Below, piece after piece: positions 18,501-26,502 of a stretch of 64,000 bases of DNA (positions are counted from its first letter, which is position 1; every line of letters starts with the position of its first letter). Location of the stretch: NCBI RefSeq assembly GCF_000820765.1, contig NZ_CCYH01000021.1, positions 1-64,000 on the forward strand. The letters are read 5' to 3'. A program made the translations under genes and the position numbers. Source of the stretch: Candidatus Soleaferrea massiliensis AP7. GTDB taxonomy: Bacteria > Bacillota > Clostridia > Oscillospirales > Ruminococcaceae. The notes below the pieces were generated by a model. That model was not told where the DNA came from and made no database searches. It was given only the letters and a program-made list of their open reading frames with translations.

Positions 18501-18998
18501 GCCGGTATCGATTACCGCAATGACGTTCCCCGTATCGCTGCCGGTATCGGTACTCCAGCCGGTTTCGGCATCCATGCCGGTATTGCCGTCCAGCCCCCAC
18601 AGGTCGCCGTAGAAGGTGTCGTTTGTCTCCATAGCAGTGGGTTCATAGAGATAGTTGGGTTCCGCGATCCTGACGCCGTCGCGCTGTTCCAGCTCGGCAA
18701 TAAGTTCACCGGTGGTCATGCCGTCCTTTGTGACCAGCGCAACCTTTTCCGTCGGCGCAACGCTGCGCATCATCGGCGTCTCGGTAAAAGAAAACTCCTG
18801 CTCGATGTTCATGCCCGCAAGCGGACCGGAGCTGCGCAGAAAAGGACTGCTTTCGTACAGAACCAGAGCCTGTCCCTCCACATAATGGCCGGAAGGCTCT
18901 GTGACTTCAGGCTGCGAGGCAATGGAGGCCGGTATGAGAGAGGATATAACACCCAGTGAAAGCAGTGCTGAGAGCCAGCGTTTACATGTTGTTTTCAT
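15546..18998 (-). CDS. Surface subtilisin-like serine protease (S8) with kelch-like and InlB-type repeats
   Basis: This 1150-residue secreted protease has a signal peptide (MKTTCKRWLSALLSLGVIS), a propeptide-like region (about 35-120) and an S8 catalytic domain (about 155-620). Catalytic Asp164 is in VIAVIDTGVDYNHPD, His215 in NSHGTHCAG, and Ser near 583 in MSGTSMATPYAAG; the oxyanion asparagine is in AAGNE. A long insert (about 380-520) splits the domain before the serine. A kelch-like beta-propeller region (about 700-1000), one InlB-type repeat (about 1015-1085) and a Gly/Ser linker follow. It ends with SPFTGD, a hydrophobic helix and RKRRTGH, like a variant sortase signal. AAGGAGA precedes the ATG. 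Confidence 0.92.
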   Translation of the reverse strand: MKTTCKRWLSALLSLGVISSLIPASIASQPEVTEPSGHYVEGQALVLYESSPFLRSSGPLAGMNIEQEFSFTETPMMRSVAPTEKVALVTKDGMTTGELIAELEQRDGVRIAEPNYLYEPTAMETNDTFYGDLWGLDGNTGMDAETGWSTDTGSDTGNVIAVIDTGVDYNHPDLASVMWHNPGDIGLPGEYGFDYGDFDEDPMPDLVETEYANSHGTHCAGAIAAQINNSEGVAGVSPNTKIMALKIQNTAGSMSLIGILGAFSYVYQAKRAGVPIVATSNSYGGSGASQLELYAINQVGRAGVLSVIAAGNETSDNDFMGSYPAAFDSPYIIAVAAGHPDNGIAPFSCYGHYSTDVAAPGTSVLSTIAMEYYLPTLSNTYGLDKNRVYNSFENLSYNPQTESWTVRGASEADSLTIGGLMSAGPADEGEEADWAPVHCTEDEWFRLTGGGYKGKRLTLAVPERMESNSQIKFTITCKNPLYNTDAMEEQLYTGLMTISESADKFNIKNRVILHQTGQEELLSIRTGSFPNAWNTPMAAVAPSNDQETISIDVILSFPDVERTDISFDEFGIGAATGKYGFMSGTSMATPYAAGALGLVASKYPDESPSKLRARMLGGTLPLNEADAGKVASGGRLDLGTALSNPNPVIESVSASGDVAAVSGHFLTGAALYVDGKPVTPISQDDETIRFDASAFTRGDYLDFTVSRNGRSFSAKLSIPNAPKPFLTGATLPGETVMGGKLVSDGRQLFYIGSLGECFFAQTDDGWKALTGPGVASAVNSFLYMDGGIWMISHSSADTTCQFKRYDIDSGVWEDRGFADTQQHIDAFSAAAYNGKIYFFGDWAKLSDDSETWGSGVTCYDPRTGLVERMPTIEKQSDQRFNLKVSARQVGDKLIAVVPYATDDTQENSGQALQAYAFDGTSWTAMASTKPQLTIDVWGMMEDGFAASGDKLIYAGGRLDGYSNCYGFDPMRNEWSAMDYAPGEDVPALSSAVMDDTYYMVGLNEDGEPALMMMPVTSNLRSIEVLHDSGSVDGTGSYFNGDLVTLRASADEGYRFEGWEEDGSIVSSDAQYAFRAVADRSLTAKFVKVQEGGPSGSDSTDGPDQSPGSSSSGDSPFTGDPLQTGLLLLGVLLAGGSVITIFAARKRRTGH

Positions 18999-19575
18999 GC
19001 TCTTTCTCCTTCTATATCTTTGTTGATGAATCCAAAAGTCCTATATCCTATTATAGCACAATCATTTAACGCATCATTTGCCGTTCAGCACGATCTTTTG
19101 CCTTTTATCCCGCATGTAAAGTCTGATGTACTATCAGTCCTGATTGGATCAATTCTGCGGGATGAACGCAGGGGAAAACAACGCGGGATATTGTCGATTG
19201 GTAAAAAAGCTTTATTTGCGTCCAGGACAGCCGCATGGACACAATAGAATGAGCAGCTATGAAAAGCGTCCGATTCTGCGGAATACGGAATGGCCGGTAA
19301 ACAGGCACATGTAAAAACAGCCAAAGCCGGATGAATTGAAAAAATAACGGTATTTTACAACAAATATGGAAGCTTTACATCATGTTTCTACATTATTTGC
19401 ACATAAAGCGCGTTACAATAGAAAGAAAAACAGGCTTTTTTGCGAATCACACAGCCTTCGATCTCTGTGATTCCATGACAATACCATGGTTGCGGAAACG
19501 AGCCATAATGACAGGCAGCATCCAACCGATGATGCCGATTATTCATAAAGTTCCGTGAAAGGCAGGCGAAAGGAT
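18999..19575. other. Divergent intergenic region without a supported gene
   Basis: About 580 AT-richer bases between divergent genes. They should hold promoters for both sides; I cannot assign them with confidence. Confidence 0.45.
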
Positions 19576-20352
19576 ATGACACAGTCTCAGCGGCTGCAAT
19601 GGCTGCTTGAATATCTGCTGAAAGAGAATATACAATACCGGAACACCACGATTCCGAAGAATGAAGAACGGCGTTTCAGGATGTTCCGTTCCCTTGTGAA
19701 TATCCGGCCGCCGATTCCTGTGCCGCAGCCGTTTCTGGAGATTCAGGATGCTTTTCTGAAAGAGGAAATACGCAGAAAAGGGATTACCGATGTGCGCAGC
19801 ATTCAGCCAATCCGGGACGGCATGTGCATATGGCACGGAGATATCACAGCGCTGCGCTCGGCAATCATTGTAAACGCCGCGAACGAACAGCTCCTTGGAT
19901 GCTTTTCCCCATGTCACAGCTGTGTGGACAATGCAATCCACACCTATGCCGGCGTGCAGCTGCGCCGCATCTGCCATCAGCTGATACGGCGGCAGGGCGG
20001 GCCGGAACCGGCGGGAAAAGCCAAGATTACAAGCGCCTACAACCTGCCCAGCCGGTTTGTGATGCATACGGTTGGCCCGATTGTTGATGGGACGCTCACC
20101 GAACAGGATTGCGAAACCCTGACAAGCTGTTATCGGTCCTGTTTGTCTTTGGCCGACAAAACCCGCTGTAAATCCATTACCTTCTGCTGCATTTCGACCG
20201 GTGAGTATCATTTTCCGGCTCGAAGAGCGGCTGAAATAGCGATCAAGACGGTTTCAGAATATCAAGCCGCTCATCCGGACCCCAAACGGAAGATTGTTTT
20301 CAACGTGTTTAAACAGCGGGATGAAGCAATTTATCGGGAACTGCTTGGATGA
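19576..20352 (+). CDS. Zinc-dependent macrodomain protein-ADP-ribose hydrolase
   Basis: This 258-residue protein matches the zinc-containing macrodomains known from Staphylococcus and Streptococcus, which remove ADP-ribose from proteins. After an N-terminal helical part (1-75), the macrodomain shows WHGDITALRSAIIVNAANEQLLGCFSPCH in two stretches: the ADP-ribose loop IVNAANEQLLG and the zinc motif GCFSPCHSCVDNAIH, with Cys/His ligands. VMHTVGPIVDG and CCISTGEYHFP complete the binding cleft. In the pathogens this gene sits with a sirtuin and lipoate genes; here it stands alone. I use the ATG at 19576, which gives the usual N-terminus; a GTG at 19555 is in frame. Confidence 0.9.
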   Translation: MTQSQRLQWLLEYLLKENIQYRNTTIPKNEERRFRMFRSLVNIRPPIPVPQPFLEIQDAFLKEEIRRKGITDVRSIQPIRDGMCIWHGDITALRSAIIVNAANEQLLGCFSPCHSCVDNAIHTYAGVQLRRICHQLIRRQGGPEPAGKAKITSAYNLPSRFVMHTVGPIVDGTLTEQDCETLTSCYRSCLSLADKTRCKSITFCCISTGEYHFPARRAAEIAIKTVSEYQAAHPDPKRKIVFNVFKQRDEAIYRELLG

Positions 20353-20586
20353 ATCTGCCCGGTTTCATATGTATTTTTTCATCATGTAATAGCTGATGCG
20401 AAGGATATCGGCCCGCTGATTTTGAAGATGCACAGATGTTTGGTCCAGCGTTTCCAAATAGGATAAACAGGAGAAATGCTTTGAGGTATCGGAATGGATG
20501 GCATCGTGCAGTGCCTGAAGAAAACCGAAAGGATACAAAGCGGAGTACGGTTTATTTGAATAAAGGTATGTCATGGATAGAATTAT

Positions 20587-20635
20587 AAAATGCCTGTTGG
20601 CTGTCCTTTGCATCAAAGGCGCCAACAGGCATTTT
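20587..20635 (-). terminator. Two-part terminator hairpin after sodA
   Basis: Fifteen-base arms (AAAATGCCTGTTGGC and its complement) enclose an inner hairpin (CCTTTG-CAT-CAAAGG). It lies about 90 bases beyond the sodA stop and could also stop plus-strand transcripts. Confidence 0.8.
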
Positions 20636-20725
20636 TACGGGATATTTTTATGAGTGATAAACAGTGAAATATTCTGGACAGCAGAAGCTGGATCTTGGGC
20701 AGCGCTGCCCGAGATGGCACCGGGA

Positions 20726-21355
20726 CTATGAATGACAGCGGCTGTAATACTGATCTGCCTGCGCCCAGTTGGCAACGCGGAACCAGTTTTCCGCATAATC
20801 GGCCCGGCGGTTTTGATAAAGCAGATAGTATGCGTGTTCCCAGACATCCATTGGTATGATCGGACAGAGCCCCTGCTCCAGCGGCGTATCCTGGTTGGCG
20901 GTGGAAATGATGCGCAGCTTTCCGTTTTCATCGGATACAAGCCAGGCCCAGCCCGAGCCGAACCGGCCCAGTGCGGCGTCCTTGAGCTGTGTTTTCATCG
21001 CGTCATAGGAGCCGAAATCCCGGTCGATGGCTTCGGCCAGCCTGCCGGTCGGTTTCTGATCCTTGTTGGGACTGAGCGTCTCAAAATACAGATAGTGATT
21101 ATAGACGCCGCCCGCATTGTTGTGAACGGCTGTGCGGATATTTTCGGGAAGCTTGCATCCGTGCTCGATCAGTTCTTCCAGTGTCCAGCTGTGGTAGCGG
21201 GGATAATCCTTAAGTGCCTTATTCAGATTGTCCACATAGGTTTGAAAGTGCTTGTCGTGATGAATCATCACGGTTTTTTCGTCGATGTAGGGTTCCAGCG
21301 CGTCATAACTGTATGGAAGCGGCGGGAGTTTAAACGGGTAACGGTCATTGAACAA
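20726..21355 (-). CDS. sodA: Superoxide dismutase (Fe/Mn family)
   Basis: This 210-residue enzyme converts superoxide to oxygen and hydrogen peroxide. Metal ligands are visible: the first histidine in MIHHDKH, the second in VYNHYLYFETL, and the aspartate and histidine in PMDVWEHAYY. FGSGWAWLV and NRRADYAENW are family signatures. Iron or manganese use cannot be decided safely. The frame extends upstream, but the family N-terminus (PFKLPPLPYSYDALEPYI) fits a TTG start at 21355, eleven bases after AAGGAAAGG; longer versions would add a spurious leader. It is divergent from tspO, and both may belong to an oxidative stress response of this anaerobe. Confidence 0.93.
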   Translation of the reverse strand: MFNDRYPFKLPPLPYSYDALEPYIDEKTVMIHHDKHFQTYVDNLNKALKDYPRYHSWTLEELIEHGCKLPENIRTAVHNNAGGVYNHYLYFETLSPNKDQKPTGRLAEAIDRDFGSYDAMKTQLKDAALGRFGSGWAWLVSDENGKLRIISTANQDTPLEQGLCPIIPMDVWEHAYYLLYQNRRADYAENWFRVANWAQADQYYSRCHS

Positions 21356-21405
21356 TGGTTTCGCATCCTTTCCTTGACGGCCGTGGTTGGCCGTTGTTTC
21401 CTTTC

Positions 21406-21470
21406 TAGTATATGCAGGATATGCAGAAATTTTCGGAATAGAATGAAAAAAGGCAGGTTTGCATATACTA
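21406..21470. promoter_or_regulatory. Symmetrical divergent promoter region of sodA and tspO
   Basis: The 11-bp sequence TAGTATATGCA at 21406-21416 recurs as its exact complement TGCATATACTA at 21460-21470. Each copy carries an outward TATACT that can act as the -10 box of the gene it faces. No good -35 is visible, so an activator may be needed. Confidence 0.5.
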
Positions 21471-21501
21471 ATGGTAACAAATTGAAGGGGAGCGATTCGA
21501 T

Positions 21502-21981
21502 ATGTCAAAAAGCGTCGTGTTCCGTTTAGGCCCGCTGGCAGTCAGCATTGTCATTCCACTGGCGTTGGGTGCCCTGTCGGGATTTATCACATCCGGCAGC
21601 ATGCAGCAGTTTGAACAGCTGCTGAAGCCGCCGCTCTCACCGCCGGGTATCGCCTTTCCGATTGTCTGGACGATCCTCTATGTCCTGATGGGAATCGCGT
21701 CCTATCTGATCTGGCAGAGCGCAGACCGTGACCGCGGGAAGGCGCTTGTTCTGTACGGCATCCAGCTGGTGGTCAATGTTTTGTGGCCGATCCTGTTCTT
21801 CACCCTGCAGATGCGGCTGCTGTCCTTCTTCTGGCTGCTGCTCTTGATTGTGCTGATCATCTGGACGATGGCGCGCTTCTCGAAGATCAACAAAACGGCG
21901 GCGTGGCTGCTGGTTCCCTATCTGCTGTGGACCCTGTTTGCGGGATATCTGAACCTGGGCGTCTACCTGCTGAACCGGTGA
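21502..21981 (+). CDS. tspO: TspO/MBR family membrane protein
   Basis: This 159-residue protein has five predicted membrane helices and the family motifs: LLKPPLSPPGIAFPIVWT in the first loop and helix, WPILFFTLQMRLLSFFW in the middle, and the C-terminal LLVPYLLWTLFAGYLN. TspO proteins bind porphyrins and respond to oxidative and light stress. The N-terminal helix starts at once, so it is an inner-membrane protein. AAGGGGAG lies before the ATG. The next small gene begins next to or overlapping its stop, so the two are probably translated together. Divergence from sodA suggests a joint stress response. Confidence 0.92.
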   Translation: MSKSVVFRLGPLAVSIVIPLALGALSGFITSGSMQQFEQLLKPPLSPPGIAFPIVWTILYVLMGIASYLIWQSADRDRGKALVLYGIQLVVNVLWPILFFTLQMRLLSFFWLLLLIVLIIWTMARFSKINKTAAWLLVPYLLWTLFAGYLNLGVYLLNR

Positions 21982-21995
21982 GTACGCGTTACAGG

Positions 21996-22184
21996 ATGTG
22001 CGCGTTCTGCTCGCATGCCGGATGTGTGCTGCACTACCATCGGATTGGCGGCGGCAGGCGGATGCGCGAGCCCATTCTCCACTGTGAAAAATATGGCTGC
22101 GCGGTGCGCGCGACCGAGCAGAGGCCGTGCTTTGTGCCGGAACAGCAGGGGGCGGCAGATAAAAAGGCATCGGATAAAGAGTAG
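21996..22184 (+). CDS. Small Cys-rich protein translated after tspO
   Basis: This 62-residue protein begins MCAFCSHAGCVLHYHRIG and contains six cysteines (CxxC near the start, a C-x5-C pair around residue 36, and one later) plus three histidines, so it may bind zinc or an Fe-S centre. The ATG at 21996 lies 14 bases after the tspO stop; a GTG at 21978 in the same frame overlaps that stop and would add six residues. No domain is recognised. The base composition and position suggest a real gene in the tspO transcript, but homologues would need to be shown. Confidence 0.6.
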   Translation: MCAFCSHAGCVLHYHRIGGGRRMREPILHCEKYGCAVRATEQRPCFVPEQQGAADKKASDKE

Positions 22185-22380
22185 CTTTGTAAAAACATTG
22201 ATATCTCAGAGGGAAATAAACGCTCTGCCCATCGGCACGGATTTATAAACGGGTTCGCGCGCAGATGGTTTCTCCGCGCGCGGTATCCCGGAAGGACTGT
22301 TCTGAGCGATGCCGAAAAAACAGTTTCCGACCGGTAAATACCAGTGCCTGTAAAAACGATTCTCCTCCCTTTAAATAAGA

Positions 22381-22421
22381 TGAAACCGCGGATTTCTGAC
22401 TGCCAGGAATCCGCGGTTTCA
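22381..22421 (+). terminator. Hairpin downstream of tspO and the Cys-rich gene
   Basis: Arms TGAAACCGCGGATT and AATCCGCGGTTTCA enclose about 13 bases; T-rich sequence follows. The 22185-22737 gap around it shows no gene. Confidence 0.7.
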
Positions 22422-22737
22422 TTATTTGTTCTTGTCGGAGATGTTCCCGGTCCTGCAAAAAAACGATTGTACAGGGCACAGCTCATCTGGGATGGATCAT
22501 TCATTGCATATGATGCGGCTCTTCGGATAAAATGAAGCAGCAGTTGTACAAAATACAGCGCTTCCCATGAAATAACGGAGCCACGTAAAATGTTAAAGGG
22601 ATTTTATGGTTTCATCCAGCCATTCTGGCCGCTTTTAGAAATAAAGGATTGGCCATGCGGGCTCAAAGTCCCTGTGGAATTAGGCGGTCCCTGCCCGTCA
22701 GAAGCCCTGTACGCCTGCGCTTTACGGCGGCCACATG

Positions 22738-23967
22738 CTATCCCTTGACTACGCCGATGGTTTTCAGCTTGCGGACCGGTACGACAAGATCGGATTGGTT
22801 CTGCATGACCGTGTCGATATCCTTATAGGCAAAACGGCTTTCTTCCGCCACGTCGTCCTTTCGGCGTTTGCCGAGCACAACGCCCTGCGCCTTGAGGTCC
22901 AGTATGACCTGTTCGCAGGAGAACGCCTGCATGGCGCCTTTCCGGGAATAGCGGCGTCCTGCCCCATGCGACGAAGAGCAGAAGCTCTCAGTATTGCCAA
23001 GGCCCATCACAATATAGCTGTAGGAGCCCATCGCGCCCGGAATGATGGCGAGTTCGCCGTTCTGCGCGCTGATGGCGCCTTTTCGATGCACCCAGACATC
23101 CTTGTCATAGTGGCGCTCGTATGCCGCATAGTTGTGGTGGCAGTTGATGGTTTCGGTGTATTCAATGGAAAGACCGGTGTGCTTGCCAATCCATTTTTCC
23201 AGAACGGCTTTCACCGTCAGCAGCATCTTTTCGCGGTTTTCATAGGCGAAGTCAAGCGCGAGGTTCATCCAGTGGATGTACTGGGTTCCTTCGGGGCTGT
23301 CGACCGGCAGAAAGGAAAGGTTGTAAGAGGGGTCCACCGAGGAATGCCATTTCTGGTTGCATGCGCGCGCCTTGCTGTGAAAGTAGTCACAGACCGTCTT
23401 GCCGATGTGCCGCGAGCCGGAATGCAGCATGACGCACAGGTATCCCTCGGTATCCTCCTGCAGTTCGATAAAGTGGTTGCCGCCGCCAAGCGTGCCGACC
23501 TGATAATGGCCGCCCTCCAGCTGGCCAAGCAGTTCAGTGTCCGCCTCGTATTTGTCCAGTTCATTGACCGCGCGTTCCATGGTATAGCAGGGCTGCGGAC
23601 TTTTGTGATGTTCAAATCCGACCGGTACGTTGCGCAGGATATCCCCGACAATCCCCTGCAGCAGGCTTCCGTTGCCGGTCCCAATATCGCGGATCTCCCC
23701 GACGCGGATGTTGGTTCCGACGAAGGCCATGCCGCAGCCGATATCCACGCCGACCGCGTTCGGGATGATGACGCCGTCGGTGGCGATCACGCCGCCAATC
23801 GGCATGCCTTTTCCTGTGTGGGTATCCGGCATCAGGGCCACCCATTTGTGGATGAACGGCAGATCCGCAAGATGATGCGCCTGTTCCAGGCAGCTCTCCT
23901 CGATGGCATCCTTTCCCTCCAGCCAGATTTTGATCGGTGATTTTTCACCATTTATGACAAACATCAT
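22738..23967 (-). CDS. rtcB: RNA ligase of the RtcB family
   Basis: This 409-residue enzyme joins RNA ends with 2',3'-cyclic phosphate or 3'-phosphate to 5'-hydroxyl using GTP and manganese. RtcB hallmarks are clear: MPDTHTGKGMPIGGV, the metal cysteine in GVDIGCGMAF, LGGGNHFIEL, the HSGSRHIG motif, and the guanylylated histidine region SSSHGAGRRYSRKGA. It is of the shorter bacterial class typical of Clostridia. AAGGAAG lies before two adjacent ATG codons (23967 and 23964), and either may start translation. No archease or RtcR-type regulator is next to it; the gene appears to stand alone and may serve tRNA or rRNA repair. Confidence 0.95.
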   Translation of the reverse strand: MMFVINGEKSPIKIWLEGKDAIEESCLEQAHHLADLPFIHKWVALMPDTHTGKGMPIGGVIATDGVIIPNAVGVDIGCGMAFVGTNIRVGEIRDIGTGNGSLLQGIVGDILRNVPVGFEHHKSPQPCYTMERAVNELDKYEADTELLGQLEGGHYQVGTLGGGNHFIELQEDTEGYLCVMLHSGSRHIGKTVCDYFHSKARACNQKWHSSVDPSYNLSFLPVDSPEGTQYIHWMNLALDFAYENREKMLLTVKAVLEKWIGKHTGLSIEYTETINCHHNYAAYERHYDKDVWVHRKGAISAQNGELAIIPGAMGSYSYIVMGLGNTESFCSSSHGAGRRYSRKGAMQAFSCEQVILDLKAQGVVLGKRRKDDVAEESRFAYKDIDTVMQNQSDLVVPVRKLKTIGVVKG

Positions 23968-24444
23968 CTCACTTCCTTTTCTATCAATTTTGGTTGTTTG
24001 TCATGCAGAGCTTTGTGTGTAAGCTCTGATGTTATTGTAACGCCAAGAGGAAAATTTATCATGTGAAAAAAGCTGCGACCTTGTTCCGTTTGATGATAGT
24101 ACCGGGACAGGCGCCGTTTTCCCGTGGCAGATACCGGCTTTTAAGCGGCGGATGTTATCATTGGAATAAATCGACGGTTTCTATCATGCTGAAAACCAGC
24201 GGCTGTCATGGTAAAAATTTCTCCGTCAGCTTCAGGACTCGAGTGAAGCGAACCGCTGATAAGAAAGGCCAACCATCTCGAACGGCAGGCGGCCTGTTGA
24301 CGAGCGAGGCAGGCGGTGCAGGAGAAAGGCTTCTTCCGTTCATCTTGTGACGCTCGCCGGTAACAGGTATCTCTTATATAGGACTTGGCCAAGCCGCCAG
24401 CTGTGCAGGTGATGACGGCTTGTAACTCTACCAGCTGGATTTGC
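23968..24444. other. Intergenic region without a supported gene
   Basis: About 480 bases between divergent rtcB and the MarR gene. No frame has support, and I recognise no RNA. Confidence 0.45.
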
Positions 24445-24473
24445 TTGACAGATTCGAAGACTTTTGTTATAAT
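24445..24473 (+). promoter_or_regulatory. Consensus sigma-A promoter of the MarR-MATE operon
   Basis: TTGACA and TATAAT are both perfect, with exactly 17 bases between them. A TAGT-N10-ACTA element lies just after the expected transcription start and could be the repressor's site. Confidence 0.88.
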
Positions 24474-24574
24474 CCATATGCGGTTAGTATGATTTCGGAC
24501 TATTGTGGTGATTGATCGTTGATACAGACAGTCTGATGACCAATTTGATAGGAATCATGGAGGAGTGCATAAAA

Positions 24575-25024
24575 ATGGATCGATTGCTGACCGAGCAGTT
24601 AAAACGGTACTATCAGCTTTGGCGGGAAACCAATGAAATATATGAGGAGTGGGCGAAACGGTACGGCCTGTCCTATTATGAACTTTTGATTCTGCTGTCG
24701 TTGTGGGAGGAAGCGCCGGACTGCACACAGAAAAAGATCTGTGAGCAGTGGCTTCTGCCCAAGCAGACGGTGCATTCCATCCTGCAGAACTTCTGTAAAA
24801 AGGAGCTTGTAAGCTTTCGGATTCTGAAAGCCGACCGGCGCAACAAAGCCGTGCTGCTGACAACGAAGGGGAAAGCCTTTGCGGATGACGTCCTTGAAGG
24901 GCTGCAGGAGCACGAACGGCAGGTGCTGCAGCGTCTCGGGCCCCGGCGGGTCGAAGCGCTGATCGACAACACGGCGCTCTTTATCCAATATTTCAGAGAG
25001 GGCGGCGAAGATGAACATACGTAA
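24575..25024 (+). CDS. MarR-family transcriptional regulator
   Basis: This 149-residue regulator has the MarR winged-helix core: a first helix (LTEQLKRYYQLWRETNEIYEEW, too long to mark more closely), the recognition region CEQWLLPKQTVHSIL, and the wing KADRRNKAVLLTTKGKAF. It probably represses its own operon and releases DNA on binding a ligand, which would fit the efflux pump encoded next. I choose the ATG at 24575, nine bases after GGAGGAG, over upstream in-frame starts. The stop overlaps the MATE gene by 14 bases, showing translational coupling. Confidence 0.9.
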   Translation: MDRLLTEQLKRYYQLWRETNEIYEEWAKRYGLSYYELLILLSLWEEAPDCTQKKICEQWLLPKQTVHSILQNFCKKELVSFRILKADRRNKAVLLTTKGKAFADDVLEGLQEHERQVLQRLGPRRVEALIDNTALFIQYFREGGEDEHT

Positions 25025-26354
25025 GCGTTTTTTCCAATCTGTTCTGCCGTCCATGCTGGCGTTTGCGCTGTCCGGCGTCTATGCGATTGTCGACGGCTTC
25101 TTTGTCGGGAACAGCATGGGGGACAGCAGCCTGGCGGCCATCAACCTGGCATACCCGCTCACCGCGCTGATTCAGGCCATCGGTACCGGCATCGGCATGG
25201 GCGGCGCGATCCAATACGCGATCTGCGACGGCATGAAGCAGGAACAGAAGAGAAACAGGAGCCTGAGGACGTCCGTCTGGCTGCTTGCGGCGGCGGGCGT
25301 ACTTTTTACGGTGGTTCTTCTGCCCTGTGCCCCGATGGTGCTGCGCGCGTTCGGCGCACAGGGGGAAATCCTTACGCTTGCATGGGAATACACCCGGCTG
25401 ATCGCCATGGGAACGATGTTTCAGGTGCTGGGCACAGGGCTGGTGCCGTTTATCCGAAACATGGGCAGCGCCGTATTCGCCATGTCCGCGATGATTGCGG
25501 GATTCCTGAGCAACATCCTGCTCGATTATCTTCTGGTCTGGGTGTATGAATTCGGTATGGCGGGAGCCGCTGCCGCTACGGTGATCGGGCAGGCGGTGAC
25601 ACTGCTGTTCTGCCTGTGCTTCCTCTTCGTCAGGAGAAGCGGGCTGCGCTGTACCCATGAAAAGGGGGAGCGCGGCCCGGCAAAAAGCATTTTGATGACG
25701 GCGCTTTCTCCGTTCGGACTGACCTTCGCGCCGAATATCACGCTGATCCTGGTCAATAAGAGCGCCATGATCCATGGCGGGGAGAACGCGGTAACCGGTT
25801 TTGCCACGATCGGCTATATTTCCGGCGTGGTATTCCTGTTGCTGCAGGGCATCAGCGACGGAAGCCAGCCGCTGATCAGCCTGCTGTATGGACAAGGCGA
25901 TGCGGCAAATGCAAAGAAGGTCAGGAACATGGCCTTTCAGTTTGCCGCGGCCACGGCAGGGGTCTGTATGGCCGTCCTGTTCCTGCTCAGAAACCGGGCG
26001 GCTGTCCTGTTCGGCGCATCCGAACAGGTGGTTCGGATGGTGGGGGGCATGCTGCCCCTCTTTTTGGCCGGGTATCTGTTTGTGAGTTTTTCCAGAACTG
26101 CCGTCTCATACTTTTACGCCACCGAAAAAAACCGGTTTGCTTCCTGCTTGATTTATGGGGAACCGGTGCTGTTGTTCCTGCTTTTATCGGTTCTGCCGGA
26201 CATCATCGGCATCTTTGGAACGTGGCTGTCGGTGCCGCTTTCCCAGGCGCTGGCCGCGCTTGCGAGCCTGGTGCTTCTGCTGTCACACAAACGCCCGCCC
26301 TCGAAAGAACGGCTTCCCGTACTGGAAGGGTCTGAAGCGAAGACCGGTAAATGA
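25011..26354 (+). CDS. MATE-family multidrug efflux transporter
   Basis: This 447-residue integral membrane protein has about twelve helices in two homologous halves. The first half opens with LPSMLAFALSGVYAIVDGFFVG, matching the MATE N-terminal signature, and GGAIQYAICDG follows; the second half repeats the pattern from about residue 225 (FGLTFAPNITLILVNKSA). It should export cationic drugs or metabolites using a sodium or proton gradient. It overlaps the MarR gene by 14 bases and is surely in the same transcript. The natural substrate is unknown. Confidence 0.92.
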   Translation: MNIRKRFFQSVLPSMLAFALSGVYAIVDGFFVGNSMGDSSLAAINLAYPLTALIQAIGTGIGMGGAIQYAICDGMKQEQKRNRSLRTSVWLLAAAGVLFTVVLLPCAPMVLRAFGAQGEILTLAWEYTRLIAMGTMFQVLGTGLVPFIRNMGSAVFAMSAMIAGFLSNILLDYLLVWVYEFGMAGAAAATVIGQAVTLLFCLCFLFVRRSGLRCTHEKGERGPAKSILMTALSPFGLTFAPNITLILVNKSAMIHGGENAVTGFATIGYISGVVFLLLQGISDGSQPLISLLYGQGDAANAKKVRNMAFQFAAATAGVCMAVLFLLRNRAAVLFGASEQVVRMVGGMLPLFLAGYLFVSFSRTAVSYFYATEKNRFASCLIYGEPVLLFLLLSVLPDIIGIFGTWLSVPLSQALAALASLVLLLSHKRPPSKERLPVLEGSEAKTGK

Positions 26355-26450
26355 GCGCCGTTCAGATATGTTATCCATAACCGCTTCGCCTTCATCTGTG
26401 CGGGAGATCCTTTGCTTTGCCGTTGGCGGCCGATGGTTTCCAGTACAGAT

Positions 26451-26479
26451 TTGATTTTTACAGCCGCCTTTGCTATAAT
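26451..26479 (+). promoter_or_regulatory. Sigma-A promoter of the WYL-SDR cluster
   Basis: TTGATT and TATAAT are 17 bases apart, 24 bases before the first WYL gene. Confidence 0.82.
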
Positions 26480-26502
26480 ATAGGGAAATTGGGGGCGGGA
26501 GC

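Noticed and set aside
20365..20625. An 86-codon minus-strand frame beyond sodA
   Set aside because: It starts inside the sodA terminator hairpin, and its inner ATG has no SD.
22735..23940. A 401-codon open frame opposite rtcB
   Set aside because: It is a shadow of rtcB, whose family motifs are unmistakable on the minus strand.
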